NCBI GenBank assembly: GCA_016648135.1
Contig: JADDOH010001555.1
Location: 310,001 to 374,000, forward strand
Length of the DNA stretch: 64,000 nt
Reading direction: 5' to 3'
DNA from: Agrypnia vestita
Lineage: Eukaryota > Arthropoda > Insecta > Trichoptera > Phryganeidae
In this document: piece after piece, positions 33,860-46,732 of the stretch
Position numbering within the stretch: the stretch's first letter is position 1
Layout of the letters: every line of letters starts with the position of its first letter
Position numbers and translations under genes: made by a program
Notes under the pieces: model-generated
What the model saw: the letters and a program-made list of their open reading frames with translations, nothing else
Told to the model about the DNA's origin: nothing
Database searches by the model: none

Positions 33860-34075
33860 TAGAGCTTATATGAACTTACTAGAATGTTCGCGCCTGAAAA
33901 ATATAAATTTGTTTTATGTCACAGTGAAGGGACCCACCACACGCCCTGGGCCGTGTTATGCGCGGAGCGTCCATATCGGCCCAGCACGTTCGCCGCCTAG
34001 TTGGCATTATTTTAACGCAGAGTCGGCGGCCCAAACCCTTCACTGTTTACCCTCCATACGCTAGCTGAACACAGT
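33860..34075. other. GC-richer island
   Basis: CACACGCCCTGGGCCGTG, CATATCGGCCCAGCACG and CGCAGAGTCGGCGGCC words in an AT-rich region; the frame at 33870-34064 has no domain. Unknown. Confidence 0.25.
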
Positions 34076-34204
34076 TTTAACTTGAAACTTTCTGGCGCAC
34101 AGTGCGAAAGATTATGATTGTAAATTTTTTATATATTATGCAAGGTTTTTTTCATATATCAGAAGATAAGAAACACAAATGCCACAATCCAATAAAGAAA
34201 TTTC

Positions 34205-34571
34205 TATGAAAACTTTTTTCTCCCTTTCTTTTAATTCGTAGCGTCTGGTTGGTTGCTTGTCTGACGAAAAACTTTGGATCTATTTTTAACCCTTTTTCCG
34301 TGATCCAATCGAGCTGAAACTTTGCAAGCAGACTCTATCATTTTTTTTTTAATTAATAATTACAGTATAATGGTTTTTTCATACAACTGAGTAAGTTGTA
34401 TGAAGATATTGCGACGCATCTGGTAGACACTAAACCTAATAATAGTATATTTTTGGATTTTTGGAAATTTTATATTACTCCCTTTCGTAGCGTCGCCCGA
34501 CCGAAGCCCAACGCGTAGGTTAAGCGCCAAACTAGTTTCCACTAGTAAATAAGAAAGGGAGTATAATAAAA
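34205..34571 (-). repeat. R1 copy, with a second TIR inside
   Basis: It starts CTCCCTTTC and ends AAAGGGAGTA, like 33356-33688. A further ATTACTCCCTTTCGTAGCG at 34474 shows that a shorter copy lies within or next to it. The following ATAAAAACTTGGTTTTTATGG is also found after the 33-kb copy. Confidence 0.65.
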
Positions 34572-35697
34572 ACTTGGTTTTTATGGGTTAGTTTTTTACA
34601 TATTTTAAAGCCAGATCGGGGCTTAGAAGATTAATATGCTTTCAATGAAATGCTTCTATAACATAAATATGCTTTCAAAATCGGGTATCAATTATGAAAT
34701 TGACACTTTTTTCCAGATTATATATTCATATATTTTCAAATTTATAGTTTCTTAGCGCTATTGCTTCTAATCTTCTCATACATAGAATGTACTATTTTTC
34801 CTATATTACTTTTTTAACCGTTTGAGTCGCAATAATTTTTTTCGTGCTAAAAAGGAAAAAGAACTCAAAATATCAGTGTTGCTAATGATTTCATTAACAT
34901 TTAAATTCTCAATGAGCATAAGCCATCCAATTATCTTCTCTCGGACATTCCATCTTTGGTCGTTCAATTAATAGAGGTAGTAACATTGATTTGGAGCTAA
35001 CAGGTAACTTATATTATTTACCACATAAAGTTTTCTGTTTGACGAGTCGAATTTTTATTACAACATTGTATGAAATTTAAAAAAAATATAAGCTTTACAA
35101 TTAAAAACTATATCTTGTAATTAAAAATATATAAACACCGACCAAGATATGTTAAAAATAATTAAACGTAAAAAAACTGTGAAACTTTGTTTATACAAAA
35201 GTTGAAATCAATACAAAATATACTACATCAATTATCCATAAATCAGCAACACATAAAATTCCCAAAAAGAAATCCAACCTTACCAGAAAAAGTAATGCAT
35301 TTTAGAATAGCTCTCGACATAATATGTCAATGAGCAGCAGTTTTTTGGGTAATAATGGCATTTAATTTTGTAAGCTAAGTTCCTTTTAGTTATAACCTCA
35401 AATAAAATTCAATAGACTTCAATGTGTGTTTAATTCATATCCCTTATTTGTTAGCAACATAAACTACGCGACACACTATATGAACAACAGACGATTTCGT
35501 AAGTAGCGTAAGACTCCTTGTTTTCACTGCCAAATTGGCGATATTCTATCACCAGTTCTAAAACTATAACAAACCCTTCAAAAGTCCATGTAAATTGAAA
35601 ATCATCGTGTAATAGAATCATGCGTAAATCTAAATGTAAGAATTTATTCGTCTGTCTGTCTCTCCGTAACTTGCTGGATTTACAACTTTAGATAAAT
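34572..35697. other. AT-rich spacer
   Basis: No supported gene or repeat. A CTGTCTGTCTCTCCGTAAC word near 35650 resembles one near 19980, hinting at an old shared repeat. Confidence 0.35.
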
Positions 35698-35926
35698 GGG
35701 TCAACCACCAAATTACACGGTCTTGACATTTTTATATTATTATTTTATTACTAGCCGAACGCAAAAATAACCAGTCATAATAAATGCAAGATTTTGAAAG
35801 TGGATATTCATGAATAGAAAACCATTTGTTTTTTTTAAATTGACTTTATTCGCTTAAACATTAAATTAAATGTAATTAAATAATAATATAAAAATGTAGA
35901 GACAGTGTAATTTGGTGGGTCGACCC
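35698..35926. mobile_element. Fold-back MITE, 229 bp
   Basis: The arms start GGGTCAACCACCAAATTACAC and, inverted, GGGTCGACCCACCAAATTACA, and continue with ACATTTTTATATTATTATTT. Arms are about 52 bp. No clear target duplication. Non-coding. Confidence 0.7.
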
Positions 35927-36339
35927 TTGCGTGTTGCCTATCACACTCTTATTATCTAACGTTGTAATTCAAGCTTAATTTCAGCAAGCTACCTACAGAT
36001 TCTATAGACAAAAAGAAACAATATTTTTATACGAAAGTATACTCTAAGAACACAGTTACTGGATTTTTCCCCATGGGTGATTAATTAATTAACGATAAAT
36101 TATAGAAGTTTCACAGTGACAAAGTCGATTTATATATGAGAAAAGTTGATGGAAATATTAAAATTAAATATTTCGTTTTAGGTTTCAGCGAATAAAGTCA
36201 ATTTAAAAACGTAAATAGTTTTGTATTCACGAATTTTCAGCTTCAAAATCCTGCAATCATTATGTTCCGTGGTTTATAAGTTAACAAGTTAAAAAAGTAG
36301 GTAACAGACGGAATAAATTTTGACAATGAGAATGTTCGA

Positions 36340-36650
36340 GCAACTGTGTGTTCAGCACACGTCAGACATGTGCTGAACACGACCCTCGGAGAGCCACCCC
36401 ACGCACTGGGTGCAAAGTGCGAACCAGCCGGGGGTCTGACAATAGTCGGGGCAGCGGGGACATCAGCCGAGTGGCTAATTATGAAGCCGCCTTTCTCCGC
36501 GGAACTTGTTCGGGAGTTCACACCGTCTTTGTCATTAGGGATGAATTGAATTTTACTTCAATTAACGTTTCAGAAGTTTGCGGAAGTTGCCGCCAGCCGG
36601 CGAGGAGGGCGCAGGGCGGCTAACACTGTCGGGGGCGGCCGGCCCTGAGT
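36340..36650. other. GC-rich island
   Basis: It contains ACACGTCAGACATGTG and GGGGGCGGCCGGCCC and is the GC-richest patch in this part. Three overlapping frames on both strands follow from the composition. Candidate single-copy regulatory DNA; unproven. Confidence 0.3.
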
Positions 36651-37362
36651 GTTTTATTATTATATAAACCTGGATAGACGCTTTCTAGACTGTCTGGAGC
36701 AGAAGTATATCTTTGTTCATTTTTTATGCGACTCCAAACGAGAGATTCTCGTTAATTTTATTTTGATTCATATCACCGTTATCGGTTTATTATTTAATTG
36801 TCTATAGCTTTTTCTTCAAACAGCGTATTTATGGATTTCAAATACAAGTATTTCAGAATAACTTTTTTATTAAAAACGACCTTAACCCATAGAATCATTA
36901 AATTAATTATTTATTTACATATGCTTATATGATCACACTACATTCATACACTAAAAATATAATATAGGTACATATTCATGTTGCTAGAGCGTGTCGAAGA
37001 CACTTGTAATTGGGATAATGGTCAGAGTCTCAATTTATGATGTGTTATTATTTGAGTGACATGTATCTATTTTTCTGTTAGTGTCTCTAAAATAAAATAA
37101 AAATTAAAAATATCAGAAAATAAATTGAGTATGTGCAACATTTCAAGAACACTATACTGGATTTTATACCCATGGGGATATCAAGGTATCTTGATTAATG
37201 GTGTCTAGTTTTGTATACTTGAAAATATTCTGAATATATAAAAAATGGTTTAAAAAGTAGTTTAAAAAGTTGAAATTATTTTCAAGCGTTTTTTAATAAT
37301 TTGTAAAAATGTTATGTACACATATAAAAAACATTGCTTTAAAAACTCCAATCGAAAATATA
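36651..37362. other. Spacer with R2-linked fragment
   Basis: GAACACTATACTGGATTTTA at 37148 matches the extended R2 sequence near 47611. No gene. Confidence 0.4.
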
Positions 37363-37666
37363 GATATCTCATTATCAATAGCGACATCTGTATTGGATTA
37401 TGGGAATGACAAAGTTTTCGACTGCAGGTGGCGATAGTAATAATACAACTCGCATACGAAAGAAGTTTTTCAAGTTAAACATATAAACAACTTTCAAAAA
37501 TTTGATAGATTTGTTAGCTATCATGAGTGGAATTGGTGAACGTTACAATGTATAAAGTGATAACTTAAGCCAGCCGTACGATAGGACGTAAGCCCTATGA
37601 ACACCAAAATCCATACCTACTTTTCCATATAAAAAAATAGCTTCGTCTCTCTGAGATATCTGGTTG
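37363..37666 (-). repeat. R2 MITE-like repeat
   Basis: It runs from ATATAGATATCTCATTATC to GTCTCTCTGAGATATC, both ends inverted. Internal words TAGCTATCATGAGTGG, TAAGCCAGCCGTACGATAGG and TACTTTTCCATA match other R2 copies. Non-coding. Confidence 0.65.
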
Positions 37667-38870
37667 TATAATTATTTTACTATTTATTCAACGAATATCT
37701 AGCTTCTAATTTAGATAAATTGTATAACCTTAATACTGTTTATTTTGAAAGTTTCTCTGTATTATTTTCTTTTAAAGGATTATTACGCCTTAATTAGCCA
37801 AACTTTAAGATTTTGGCATGTAAATAATTTTAAATACAAGATTAAATTGATTTATGGTCGAGTTTTCTGGAAAATCGTATTTTTCCTAGCATTATAAACA
37901 ATTTTATGGAGACACTTATTTTACTTTCCGGCCTAGAAAAATATTTTCATTATTGTACATATTAAACTTCGCATTTGCTACATTTCACTAAAAAAAACTG
38001 AAAGATTCTTGCAAGTAAGAAAAATGCGAATGAAATCAAACTATCAAAAATTATTTACTTAAATAAATTTTCTCATTTGGATTTTGTCAAAGAATATCAA
38101 TTTTAGAATTGAAAACTCATTTTGAAAGCATTTTTATATATTTTAAAAACATTTCATCGAGAGCATAACAATTTTTAAATCTCATTTAAAAACCTTTATC
38201 TAGATTTATTTTATTGCCACAGAAGTAAAATGACATCCTTTTAAAACATGACATTCTCGATGGCAAAATATCAATAAACTTTTGATTTTATTACATTTGT
38301 GACACAGTCTAGACAGTGTGATAACATTTTAAATTTATGATGTAGACTGGTAAACGGTGTCTTAGAAAATTTCTTCGTTTATACGAGTACAATCCTTTAA
38401 ACAGCATTTACACATAGAACTTTGACGAAAACTTCCAGCAATTGTAATTAAATAAGGATATTAAAATAATGCCAATTGTTTTTAAAATCTTATTTCCAAT
38501 AAGATGTAGGTTTCATATATTCCAGAGTTTCATCGAGTAGTTTTTAAATCGATTTTTCTGATATATATTTCTAAAAAAAGAAATAACATTAATGTGACAC
38601 AATTATATGATTTATCAAAATATTAATAATATGATAATAATTATGATAGGAATATTTTTTTATATTTATTTATTTATTAACGTATTTCTAGGCTTTTAAA
38701 AAAATAGGGAAAAGTACACACTAAATAAGTGCACATTAATTTAATGAATGAACACTTCAAATAAAATATTTAATAATTGTTTGTAGTGAATGCCCAAGAA
38801 ATACAAAAAAAAATAATGATATAAAGTAGAAAGCAGATATATATCGATAGTAGAAGCTTAAAAAAGCATA

Positions 38871-38875
<5 letters not shown>
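37667..38875. other. AT-rich spacer
   Basis: No gene or repeat that I can support. Confidence 0.35.

Positions 38876-38941
<66 letters not shown>
38876..38941. repeat. TA dinucleotide microsatellite
   Basis: About 66 bp of TA repeats with one GA interruption. The sequences on its two sides (TAGAAAGCAG, GAGCTTAAAAAGCATAAT) are duplicates of each other, so the microsatellite lies within a local duplication. The tyrosine/isoleucine minus-strand frames across it are not genes. Confidence 0.95.
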
Positions 38942-38946
<5 letters not shown>

Positions 38947-40738
38947 GAAAGCAGGTACACAGAAATAACAGGAGCTTAAAAAGCATAATACAATAATAAT
39001 TAGTTGTATAACCCCATCAACAACTGACATACGCTCTACTTATTTAAATCCAAGCTGATGAATACTAGTAATCTTTCAATATACCTTTTAGAATATGTTT
39101 GAATATTATAATGTTGGTGGCAAAAACGTCAAGCGGTTCGTGTATGTTTGCTAGCCTAGTAAGCCTTTTCAGAGGGGAATTAAAAACGTAGTTAGTGGCT
39201 GCAGTTTCTAATATTCCATACATCTTTTCAATACATGCTCACGTAAATGTCGTGCTACAATGTTCTCAGTGGGATTCTCTTGCCTTTGCTTTTATACCCC
39301 TTCAATGCAACATTATTAATTTTGCTAAAAAAACGTTTCTTTTGAAATATTATATTTGCTCGTCGCTAGAGTGTTGTGCAAATAGGCAATTAAGAGAGAT
39401 GAAACGAAAGCGATACTCGACGTACACCCTTGCACACCCCTAACGCGGACGCCCACATATGCACACACACTAATCTTCTAAATGTCACCTTTTCACGTAG
39501 GTAGTTTGCGGCGGAAGCAGTTGCTAAGTCGCTTCCTAGGGGGCGGGGTGGGGGGATGTGGCTAATGTTGGTGCAAAAAGCCTGCAAAAACCCTAATAGA
39601 CGCCGTAATTTGCGAGCCCGCAAAATCTTTCACTAGTGGGATTATCCTGAGCGGATTTTGAAACGAAGATGGTTTTAAAACTGGATAAATTAGATGCAAA
39701 AAGACATTTTTCAGCGTTCACCTCTAGACACTCTAGACAGCAGCTGTCTTTTTTAAGGTGGTGTTAAAAATATACTAAGTTTACTGATGCAAAATGTCAC
39801 CCCTTATAAATCCATTATTTAAGGGTTGAAACCCGTCCTAAGACGTTCTTTGTGAATCATTTGGATTTTTACTGCCGAGCCGATCTCGCGGAATGCTAAG
39901 TTTTTCTTTTGCACAAGAATAAGCATAGTTTTTTATAACACATTAAAAATTTATAATATTTTCACTTTTTAAGTTTCAGTGCCGATAAGTCGGCGTTTAT
40001 TAGGTAGATATTTTTTTATAACAGCTTGCATAAAACATAATTAATGGTGAGAATATGATAACAGAGTTTATGAGTAAGATAGTAATAAGTACAATTTACA
40101 GTTTTTTTTGTGCAGGCCTGTATCGTTACCTACCTCGCTAGGTACATAAATTACCTGTTCTGAGGTAAGCAGCCATTCCATTTATTGGGACTTCATTAAA
40201 ATGTGTAATTTTATGGTTGCGTTATTAAAAGAACTAGAAGAAAGTAAAGTAAAGTAGTAAAGATATAAGAAATAAAGTAAATAAGAATAAAAAGAGAAAT
40301 AAAGTAAAGTAAATTAAAGTTAAATGTATATACATATATGTACAAACAAAAGTGTAAATAAGTAAATTAAAGTTAATTAATTCCAAGGTTGGTAATTTAT
40401 AATTTGAAAGGCACTTTTTGACTACGTCAAACTTATATGAATCTGTAATCAGCTTTTATTGCCATATATACCTATATAACTTAGTCTATAGTACTTAACA
40501 CAAAGCACAAATACCTATACATTGACGCATTTATTACACACATCGAATAATCATGTAAGACGCGGGTCCCCTTTGCAGATGCCTATTCACTACACTACAC
40601 ATACTCGACCCTTCATACTAGCAAGCCTCTAAATTTTTCCACTAATAATCTAAGAGCCAGCGACTGCCAGACTTACTTATAGTACCAGACTACGTTATAG
40701 TATCAAACCTGAAATATTTTCTCTAGATGTACACTATA
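38942..40738. other. Mixed spacer: hAT-end scrap and a GC-richer patch
   Basis: At about 39240-39285 TGTCGTGCTACAATGTTCTC resembles the inner part of the hAT ends. 39410-39620 is GC-richer (GCGGCGGAAGCAG, GGGGGCGGGGTGGGGGG). 40240-40320 is an AAGTAAAGT-rich simple sequence. No gene. Confidence 0.35.
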
Positions 40739-41103
40739 GTAGGTAAGAAAGTTCGGATATTATGACATTTAAGTTTGGGGGATTTTGGTAGATAACAGGT
40801 AATACAGGTACCAAAAAATGAGTAAGTAAAATGTTAAAATAACAAACCTGGTTTTTTAATATGTTTAACGGCACATTAGGTACTATCTATACATTCATAT
40901 AAATATTTGCCAGATACTTCAAAGTCCTACAAATAATCATGTCATTTATATTATAGTAATAAACCTAAATCGGGCCATTATAATATTACCCGATACCAAA
41001 ACTTTTAACGTTTTACTTGCACATTTTTTTGTACCTGTATTTCCTGTTATCTGCCGAAATTCCCCGAACTCAAATGTCATAATATCCAAACCTTCTTACG
41101 TAC
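40739..41103. mobile_element. Fold-back element, about 100-bp arms
   Basis: Arms 40739-40838 and 41003-41103 share, in opposite orientation, GGATATTATGACATTT, AGATAACAGG and AATACAGGTAC with roughly a dozen differences. The centre of about 165 bp is non-coding. Target duplication is not clear. Confidence 0.75.
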
Positions 41104-41129
41104 TTTTTTTTATTTTATAAAAATAGAGA

Positions 41130-41285
41130 TGTGAACACGGAATACGTGTCACATCAATATTCGGAATATGAAAATAGGACTAACTTGCGGGTCTGGAGTG
41201 AGGTTCGAACCCGCAACCTTTGGATCACGAGGCCAGTGTCCTAACCACAAGACCAACAAGCTACTCGAAGGTCGCTGGCTCCTAC
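41130..41285 (-). repeat. tRNA-headed SINE
   Basis: On the minus strand an A-box-like TGGTCTTGTGG (rc of 41245-41255) and a B box GGTTCGAACCT (rc of 41201-41211) give an internal RNA polymerase III promoter. The body continues with AGTTAGTCCTATTTTCATA, shared with 13330-13503. An acceptor stem does not form, so it is not an active tRNA gene. Confidence 0.7.
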
Positions 41286-41519
41286 TGTATACCTCGACGT
41301 AACCGTAAACTTTTTCGTTTATCAACATTTTTGTTTACAATTTCATTACTTTTCCGAAGAGTTCTAGCTTTCTGCCAGAACAGATCGACAGATCTAGAAG
41401 AAGAGGAAGATATATCACATAAATTTCATTATATATACATACATCCTTATACACATTAATAGTTAGTATATTATTGTTCTGCATTCTACGTTAATTAACA
41501 AACTAACTACGAGAGTCAG

Positions 41520-41680
41520 TCTCTAACCAGAACATTAATTTGGTGGATATTAAGGCTGTCTTCGGGTGGTATAATGCATCCCTTAATTGCAGTCCGCGGT
41601 GCGCCGCTGCAGAGCATAATGGGGACCGTCTTGGATTTCCACAACCTTAATTCTTTGAAATACACCCCCGGATTTCTATA
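41520..41680. other. GC-richer patch
   Basis: CAGTCCGCGGTGCGCCGCTG and neighbours stand out from the background. Nothing recognisable. Confidence 0.25.
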
Positions 41681-42049
41681 AACTACACATCCCTACGAGT
41701 TCAGAAATGCGTTCATAGTTTTACTCCACAACTCGCGCATTTAACTAAACGAGTTGCTAACTGATAAGTTACACTTATACAGGTTTTTTAATTGGTCAGT
41801 GGTGGCTTATGTCTATATGCCACCAGTACTTTTGAAAACTTTGTCGTATTCCAAGTAGTTATTTATTTACTAATCAAGATATATATCGGCTGCCCCTGTA
41901 ATGATATTGGCCTATTCAAATAGACATTGCTGAAAAATTATACGAAAATATCTATCTGCTAAAAGCTCATGATAAGGAGAAGCACCACAATTCATAAATA
42001 CTCTATAATTAAATATTTGCCGGATAACTAGGTGCGGGCGAACTTTATT
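41681..42049. other. Spacer without recognised genes
   Basis: No supported feature. Confidence 0.35.
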
Positions 42050-42445
42050 ATTTCTGCACGCGGGCGTGTAAAGCAGGCTTTATGTTATTTTGTTTTAACG
42101 AGATGGACCAATCACAGATGCGCCGTTCGCCGCGAAGCTGGCCAATGAAACGCGTCCGAGATGGGGGACTTTGACTTTGACACGCGAGTTGGAAACAAAG
42201 ATGGCAGGAGATGGGGACTATTTTTAGCGATACAAACAAAAGAGCGGCACTTGAGTTTTCAGCTTGGAGGTCGGCCGAGGCCATGTCGAAGAGAGTCCGA
42301 AATAAGGAAGATAGTTTAACTGGACCGAGGAAAAGGCCGGAGTTTGGTAATAATTCAAAGGAGATTTGGAACAGTGAACAGATAAGCATTTCCAATATTA
42401 ATTATTTCTATTGCCTTTTATGTGTATTCTATTATATCTTGTAAA
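42050..42445. other. GC-richer island with two CCAAT words
   Basis: GGACCAATCACAG (about 42103) and GGCCAATGAAACGCG (about 42141) are CCAAT-type promoter words 36 bp apart beside CpG-rich sequence. A 115-codon minus frame and a 77-codon plus frame overlap; neither has a recognisable domain. A promoter or enhancer is possible. Confidence 0.3.
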
Positions 42446-43455
42446 ACTAAGCGCGCATCGGATCTAATATAAAATAAATCGTAATTTTGCGGCTTGTGAT
42501 ATTTCATAATACTTATGTAATTTGGGACTTGAGATTCGGGGCAGTTGTGTGTATTCAATGTCGCGGTTGCTTGTCTGATCTTGATTCAATTTGTACGAGA
42601 ATTTAATTATGTGTTTTTGATATCACAATTGTAAGCGTGATATAAATTCAAATCGTACGAGAAATTTCCTCCAAATAATATATTTTAAAATGCACCTGGA
42701 TTTTATACTTATTTTATTGTGGCATAAATATATAGTTTATTAGATTCGTTAGATGTTTATATTACATACCACTAGGCAATCGTTTTAAACACTGCTCCTA
42801 TAAAGACGTATTTTGAGTAGTATATATTGTATCTGTTTAGATTTAGTCGCATTTATTCATATCGTCATATTCATAGCACGATTATAATAGGTATTTTTGC
42901 CGCGTAAGAGGTGGCACCTTGAAAAGACAATCGCGTTTTGTGTTCATCCCGGACGGAAGGTTCTGGCGGTATGTAAGTGAATAGAATTAAAATATTATTG
43001 GTTATTTAGAATAGCGTTTTACTTGATAAAATTGCGGAGGATGTTTACGGTGTCGAATTTTTAACGTTTGTGCAATATGGTTTGCGCTAAAATTTATTTT
43101 GCTTCGAATATAAGAGAGAAATTCTTGTCTCAAAATTATTTACAGGTCGGCCTGGCGTATGAATAAAAATTGTTATACTACCGCCATCTAGCGAACTCAA
43201 ACATGACTGTAATAATAATTATCTTTCGATATATTGCTACGCCTTTTTAATAATACATGGTTTCATTTTATAGTGATTGTCAGACGTACGTATTTAGGGG
43301 GAAGGGTTTGTTCAGGGGTAGTTAACCTTTGGTCTTCCGTAATCGCGTTATTTACTTATATGACAGATTGTTTTGTTTTATTCGTTTAATATAAGTAATA
43401 TCATATTTTTATGAGTTACCGTAATTATTTATCTATATGATTTTATTATTGAGAG
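42446..43455. other. Spacer without recognised genes
   Basis: A TTCAATTTGTACGAGAATTT word recurs about 70 bp later (near 42575 and 42645). GGTGGCACCTTGAAAAGAC near 42910 marks a GC-richer part. No gene. Confidence 0.35.
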
Positions 43456-43640
43456 TGATGCAACGAATACTACTTTCACGAATACGAATGTCAGGCCTAC
43501 TATTCGGTGAATACGAATGCGAATATTCCCACCAAGGTGGGGGAACTTAAACATACTTGTAAATATAATTACCTTGATGCAACGAATACTACCTTCACGA
43601 ATACGAATGTCACGCCTACTATTCGGTGAATATAATAGAA
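43456..43640. repeat. Tandem duplication, period 119 bp
   Basis: TGATGCAACGAATACTAC starts at 43456 and again at 43575. Each copy also holds smaller ACGAATACGAAT repeats. Non-coding. Confidence 0.75.
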
Positions 43641-44208
43641 TATGTCTGCTTGTGATATCACTATACGTCGTAGATGAACTAGTTTGAAAGGGCTTATGTT
43701 CTGCATGTGCTCGGCGTAGAGGGAATAGTCTTCTTGTTTCTAGGATCCTATACAGGTTTACAGGTGCTGATATTGAAATATATATACAAGGAAAACACTA
43801 TTTTGGGAATCATTAACTGGATGGCAGATATTGAAGCACACATACACACAAGGAGGACGTTATGTTAAATACATGACTGGAAAGTTGTTATTGGAAAACA
43901 CAGGCGTCCAGTCGGCGGGGCGCAAGCATACTTGTAATTATATTGTTTATGTCTGCATGTGATATCACTGTACGGCGTAGATGAACTAGTTTGAAGGGGT
44001 TTATGTCCTGCATGTGCTCGGCGTAGAGGGAATAGTCTTTTTGTTTCTAGGATCCTATACAGTTTTACAGGCGCTGATATTGAAAAATATATATACAAGG
44101 AAAACACATTTTTGGGAATCATTAACTGGAAGGCAGATATTGTAGTACACACACACACAAAGATGACGTTACTTTAAATACATGACTGGAAAGCTGTTAT
44201 TGGAAAAC
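43641..44208. repeat. Tandem duplication, period 307 bp
   Basis: TATGTCTGC starts at 43641 and 43948. Shared words include GTAGATGAACTAGTTTGAA, GCTCGGCGTAGAGGGAATAG and GGATCCTATACAG. The second copy is slightly shortened. The minus-strand frame at 43865-44158 is not supported as a gene. Confidence 0.85.
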
Positions 44209-44408
44209 ACATACAAGGAGAACATCATTTGAAGGCGTTACTAGAGGATATGGACAGTTTGCAGAGAACTTCAACTTCTGTCAGCTAAGGACCTTTTACT
44301 ATTACTATTCTTCTTGACATCTGTTGAACGTGGTGCTTGTATGCAAAACTTAAGCATATTTAAAATTACTAATGAAAAGAATCTTAACATTGTAAGATTT
44401 GCTAATGG

Positions 44409-45010
44409 AAGGAGGGAGGTCGGAATTCATTGACGCTGTGACGATTGATACGTTGTGACACGCCAGGTGGGCGTACCACATGGGCTACTTAACGCATACC
44501 ATCCTTATAATAGAGAGGCTACGGTTCAAGAATATGCTGTTGTTTCCTATAGCTCGGCGTCGAGAACTCACCCGTAACACGCTGGTGGGAAGCATCTCAG
44601 CGATTGATCGTCGCGGGGCTATTGATTTCAAACCTCTATGTTCTGAATGCAGGAGTGACAGCTATTTCTTCATCATGTACATTCTAATTTATACTGTACT
44701 AAAATAGTTTCATCACCCATCACCAATCTGATTGTCGTGACTGACAGAATTGATTATGAAAGGAGGGAGATCGGGGTTCTTTTGCATCGTGGCGATCAAA
44801 GTGTCGTGACACGCCAGGTGGGCGTACAACATGGGCAGCTTAACGCATACCATCCTTATAATAGAGAGGCTACGGCTCAAGAATATGCGGCTGTTTCCTA
44901 TAGCTCGGCATCGAGAACTCACTCGTAACACGCTGGTGGGAAGAACCTCGATGCTTGGTCGTCCTCGGTGTTATCGAATCCAGATCTCCATGGTTATATC
45001 TTGAATAGAA
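44409..45010. repeat. Tandem duplication, period 351 bp
   Basis: AAGGAGGGAG starts at 44409 and 44760, and CGCCAGGTGGGCGTAC at 44461 and 44812. Nearly identical cores carry AACGCATACCATCCTTATAA. A plus-strand frame is open in both copies, but differences between them change amino acids as often as not, so there is no sign of coding constraint. Confidence 0.85.
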
Positions 45011-45187
45011 GCTGATTTATTTGAACGAGTATCCTGATCGGGAATGCCAGTTGACATCTCACCCTGACACATCATTAATCATCTTTACTATACTGCTGTA
45101 TACCAGGAGCCTTTCGGAGCCCTTCTCCTCTGGCACAGGACATACATATCAGGAACCACACAATTAACCATAACACTCACTCTGGAA

Positions 45188-45303
45188 TACTATCTCTTTA
45201 ATATCTCTAGTCAATTAGACTACACCGTGGGATCATCCACATCTATACTATCTCTTTAATATCTCTAGTCAATTAGACTACACCGTGGGATCAATCACAT
45301 CAA
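45188..45303. repeat. Tandem duplication, period 58 bp
   Basis: TACTATCTCTTTAATATCTC starts at 45188 and 45246, followed in both by TAGTCAATTAGACTACACCG. A looser relative (CAGTCAATTTGACTGC) is near 45461. Confidence 0.9.
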
Positions 45304-46732
45304 CTATAATTGGCGATGCTAACATGGCTCTGTCTGACGCACTCAGGGATGAGTCTTTTCCAGCCACCCAGTTAGTTCATTCAGCCCTTTAATCAGCAGT
45401 AAACATAATAATAATCCGGCCCATGTAGCCGCGACGTGGGATCCCCATCATTATACACCAGTCAATTTGACTGCCCCGCGGGACAATATACAAACCTTAA
45501 TATCAGACGCGGGATTTCTTCCTGATATGTTTGTCGCCAGGAGGACGAGGACGCTGAATGGATCCCAGCAGAGGCAACAGAGTCTCGGGTTGGTTTTGGT
45601 CTGCAGCTTAGTGTGGGAGGTTATGTCTAAACAGGAGTTAACCACCGGATGCGGCGATGCTCTGGGGCCGCATCCCCCTCCCCCCTACAGGGGGGGGGGG
45701 GGCATCTAGAATCCACGTTTGAACAGAAGTGGTTAGACACTTCTTAAATTTCACTTACAAAACTGTATCTTCCATTCCCTTAGAATCTCGGGCTGTGATA
45801 ATGTCAGACAAAGCTTGCCCTGAGCCTCTGGATGCGTCTTAGTTGTTATAAATATGTTTGTCTTCCCCCACTATGTACTATGAACAGATTGAGCAGATCG
45901 GACAACGTGGGACGCGCTATCGGTAGGTTTCTTACTTGTGTTTTTGAATATAACGTATGCTATTATATCTTGTAAATCTGTCATAAATGGGTGCCGCATG
46001 TGGTTGTGCTGACACTGTTCTAAGCTGCTATTATGAGATGTTGATAATCAAGGCGGGCGGAATCTTTAGAGTATGCCGTTAACTTGGCAACGATTGTATT
46101 GTTTTATATTTCAGTATTTTAACCCCGGTGGTATTATAGTTATGGCGGTACAATGTAAGGGAGTTTTGCTACTAGCGTTTATTCCTCGGCTACGCCGCAT
46201 ATAATTGGCTTTTAGGCCGACTCCGGACGTGGACGATATCGGCTATCTCTCATATAGGCGAAACTGTAGAAATCTAGAGCGGTTTCTAGAAGGACGAGTA
46301 CGGATTAGTTACGTGCGTTTGTTATTTCCATAGTTAGGTAAGAATTCGATCTATATTAGTCTAGTCGCGTTAATAAGAATACGAATCTCACCACATATCA
46401 AAAGAATTTTGGATAGCTACGGACACAACGGAGGAGGAATTTTCCTAACCACTAGATAGATCACGACTGGCCAATTTTGAAAATATAAATTCTTGACGAC
46501 AAAAAAAAATATTATTAGCTTTCATGTGAATATACTTCCGATGTTCTAAGTTCGACTTAAGTTTTCATCTAGTAGCTTAAAGCATAAAGTGTGTGCTTAA
46601 AAGTCACAAAAGTCGTAATAAAGCTCAATTCGGTAGCTTAAAGTCTCAAGCTTTGGGCTTTTCGTAAAACTTATATTATTAAACTTTATAGTTAGGTATT
46701 TAGCTTTAGGTGTACAGGTAGGTTACGTTACA
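45304..46732. other. Spacer with GC-richer segments
   Basis: The frame at 45467-45709 ends in a low-complexity proline/glycine run produced by a C-run and a G-run (about 45670-45703). CTCGGCTACGCCGCATATAA near 46177 and the sequence to 46320 are GC-richer. No recognised gene. Confidence 0.35.

Noticed and set aside
38757..39030. Two minus-strand open frames rich in tyrosine and isoleucine
   Set aside because: They are translations of the TA microsatellite and its flanks.
42048..42395. 115-codon minus-strand frame
   Set aside because: No recognisable domain, overlapped by a plus-strand frame, in a GC-richer patch where long frames are expected.
44480..44928. Similar open frames in both copies of the 351-bp duplication
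   Set aside because: Differences between the copies are mostly amino-acid changing, so there is no sign of protein constraint.
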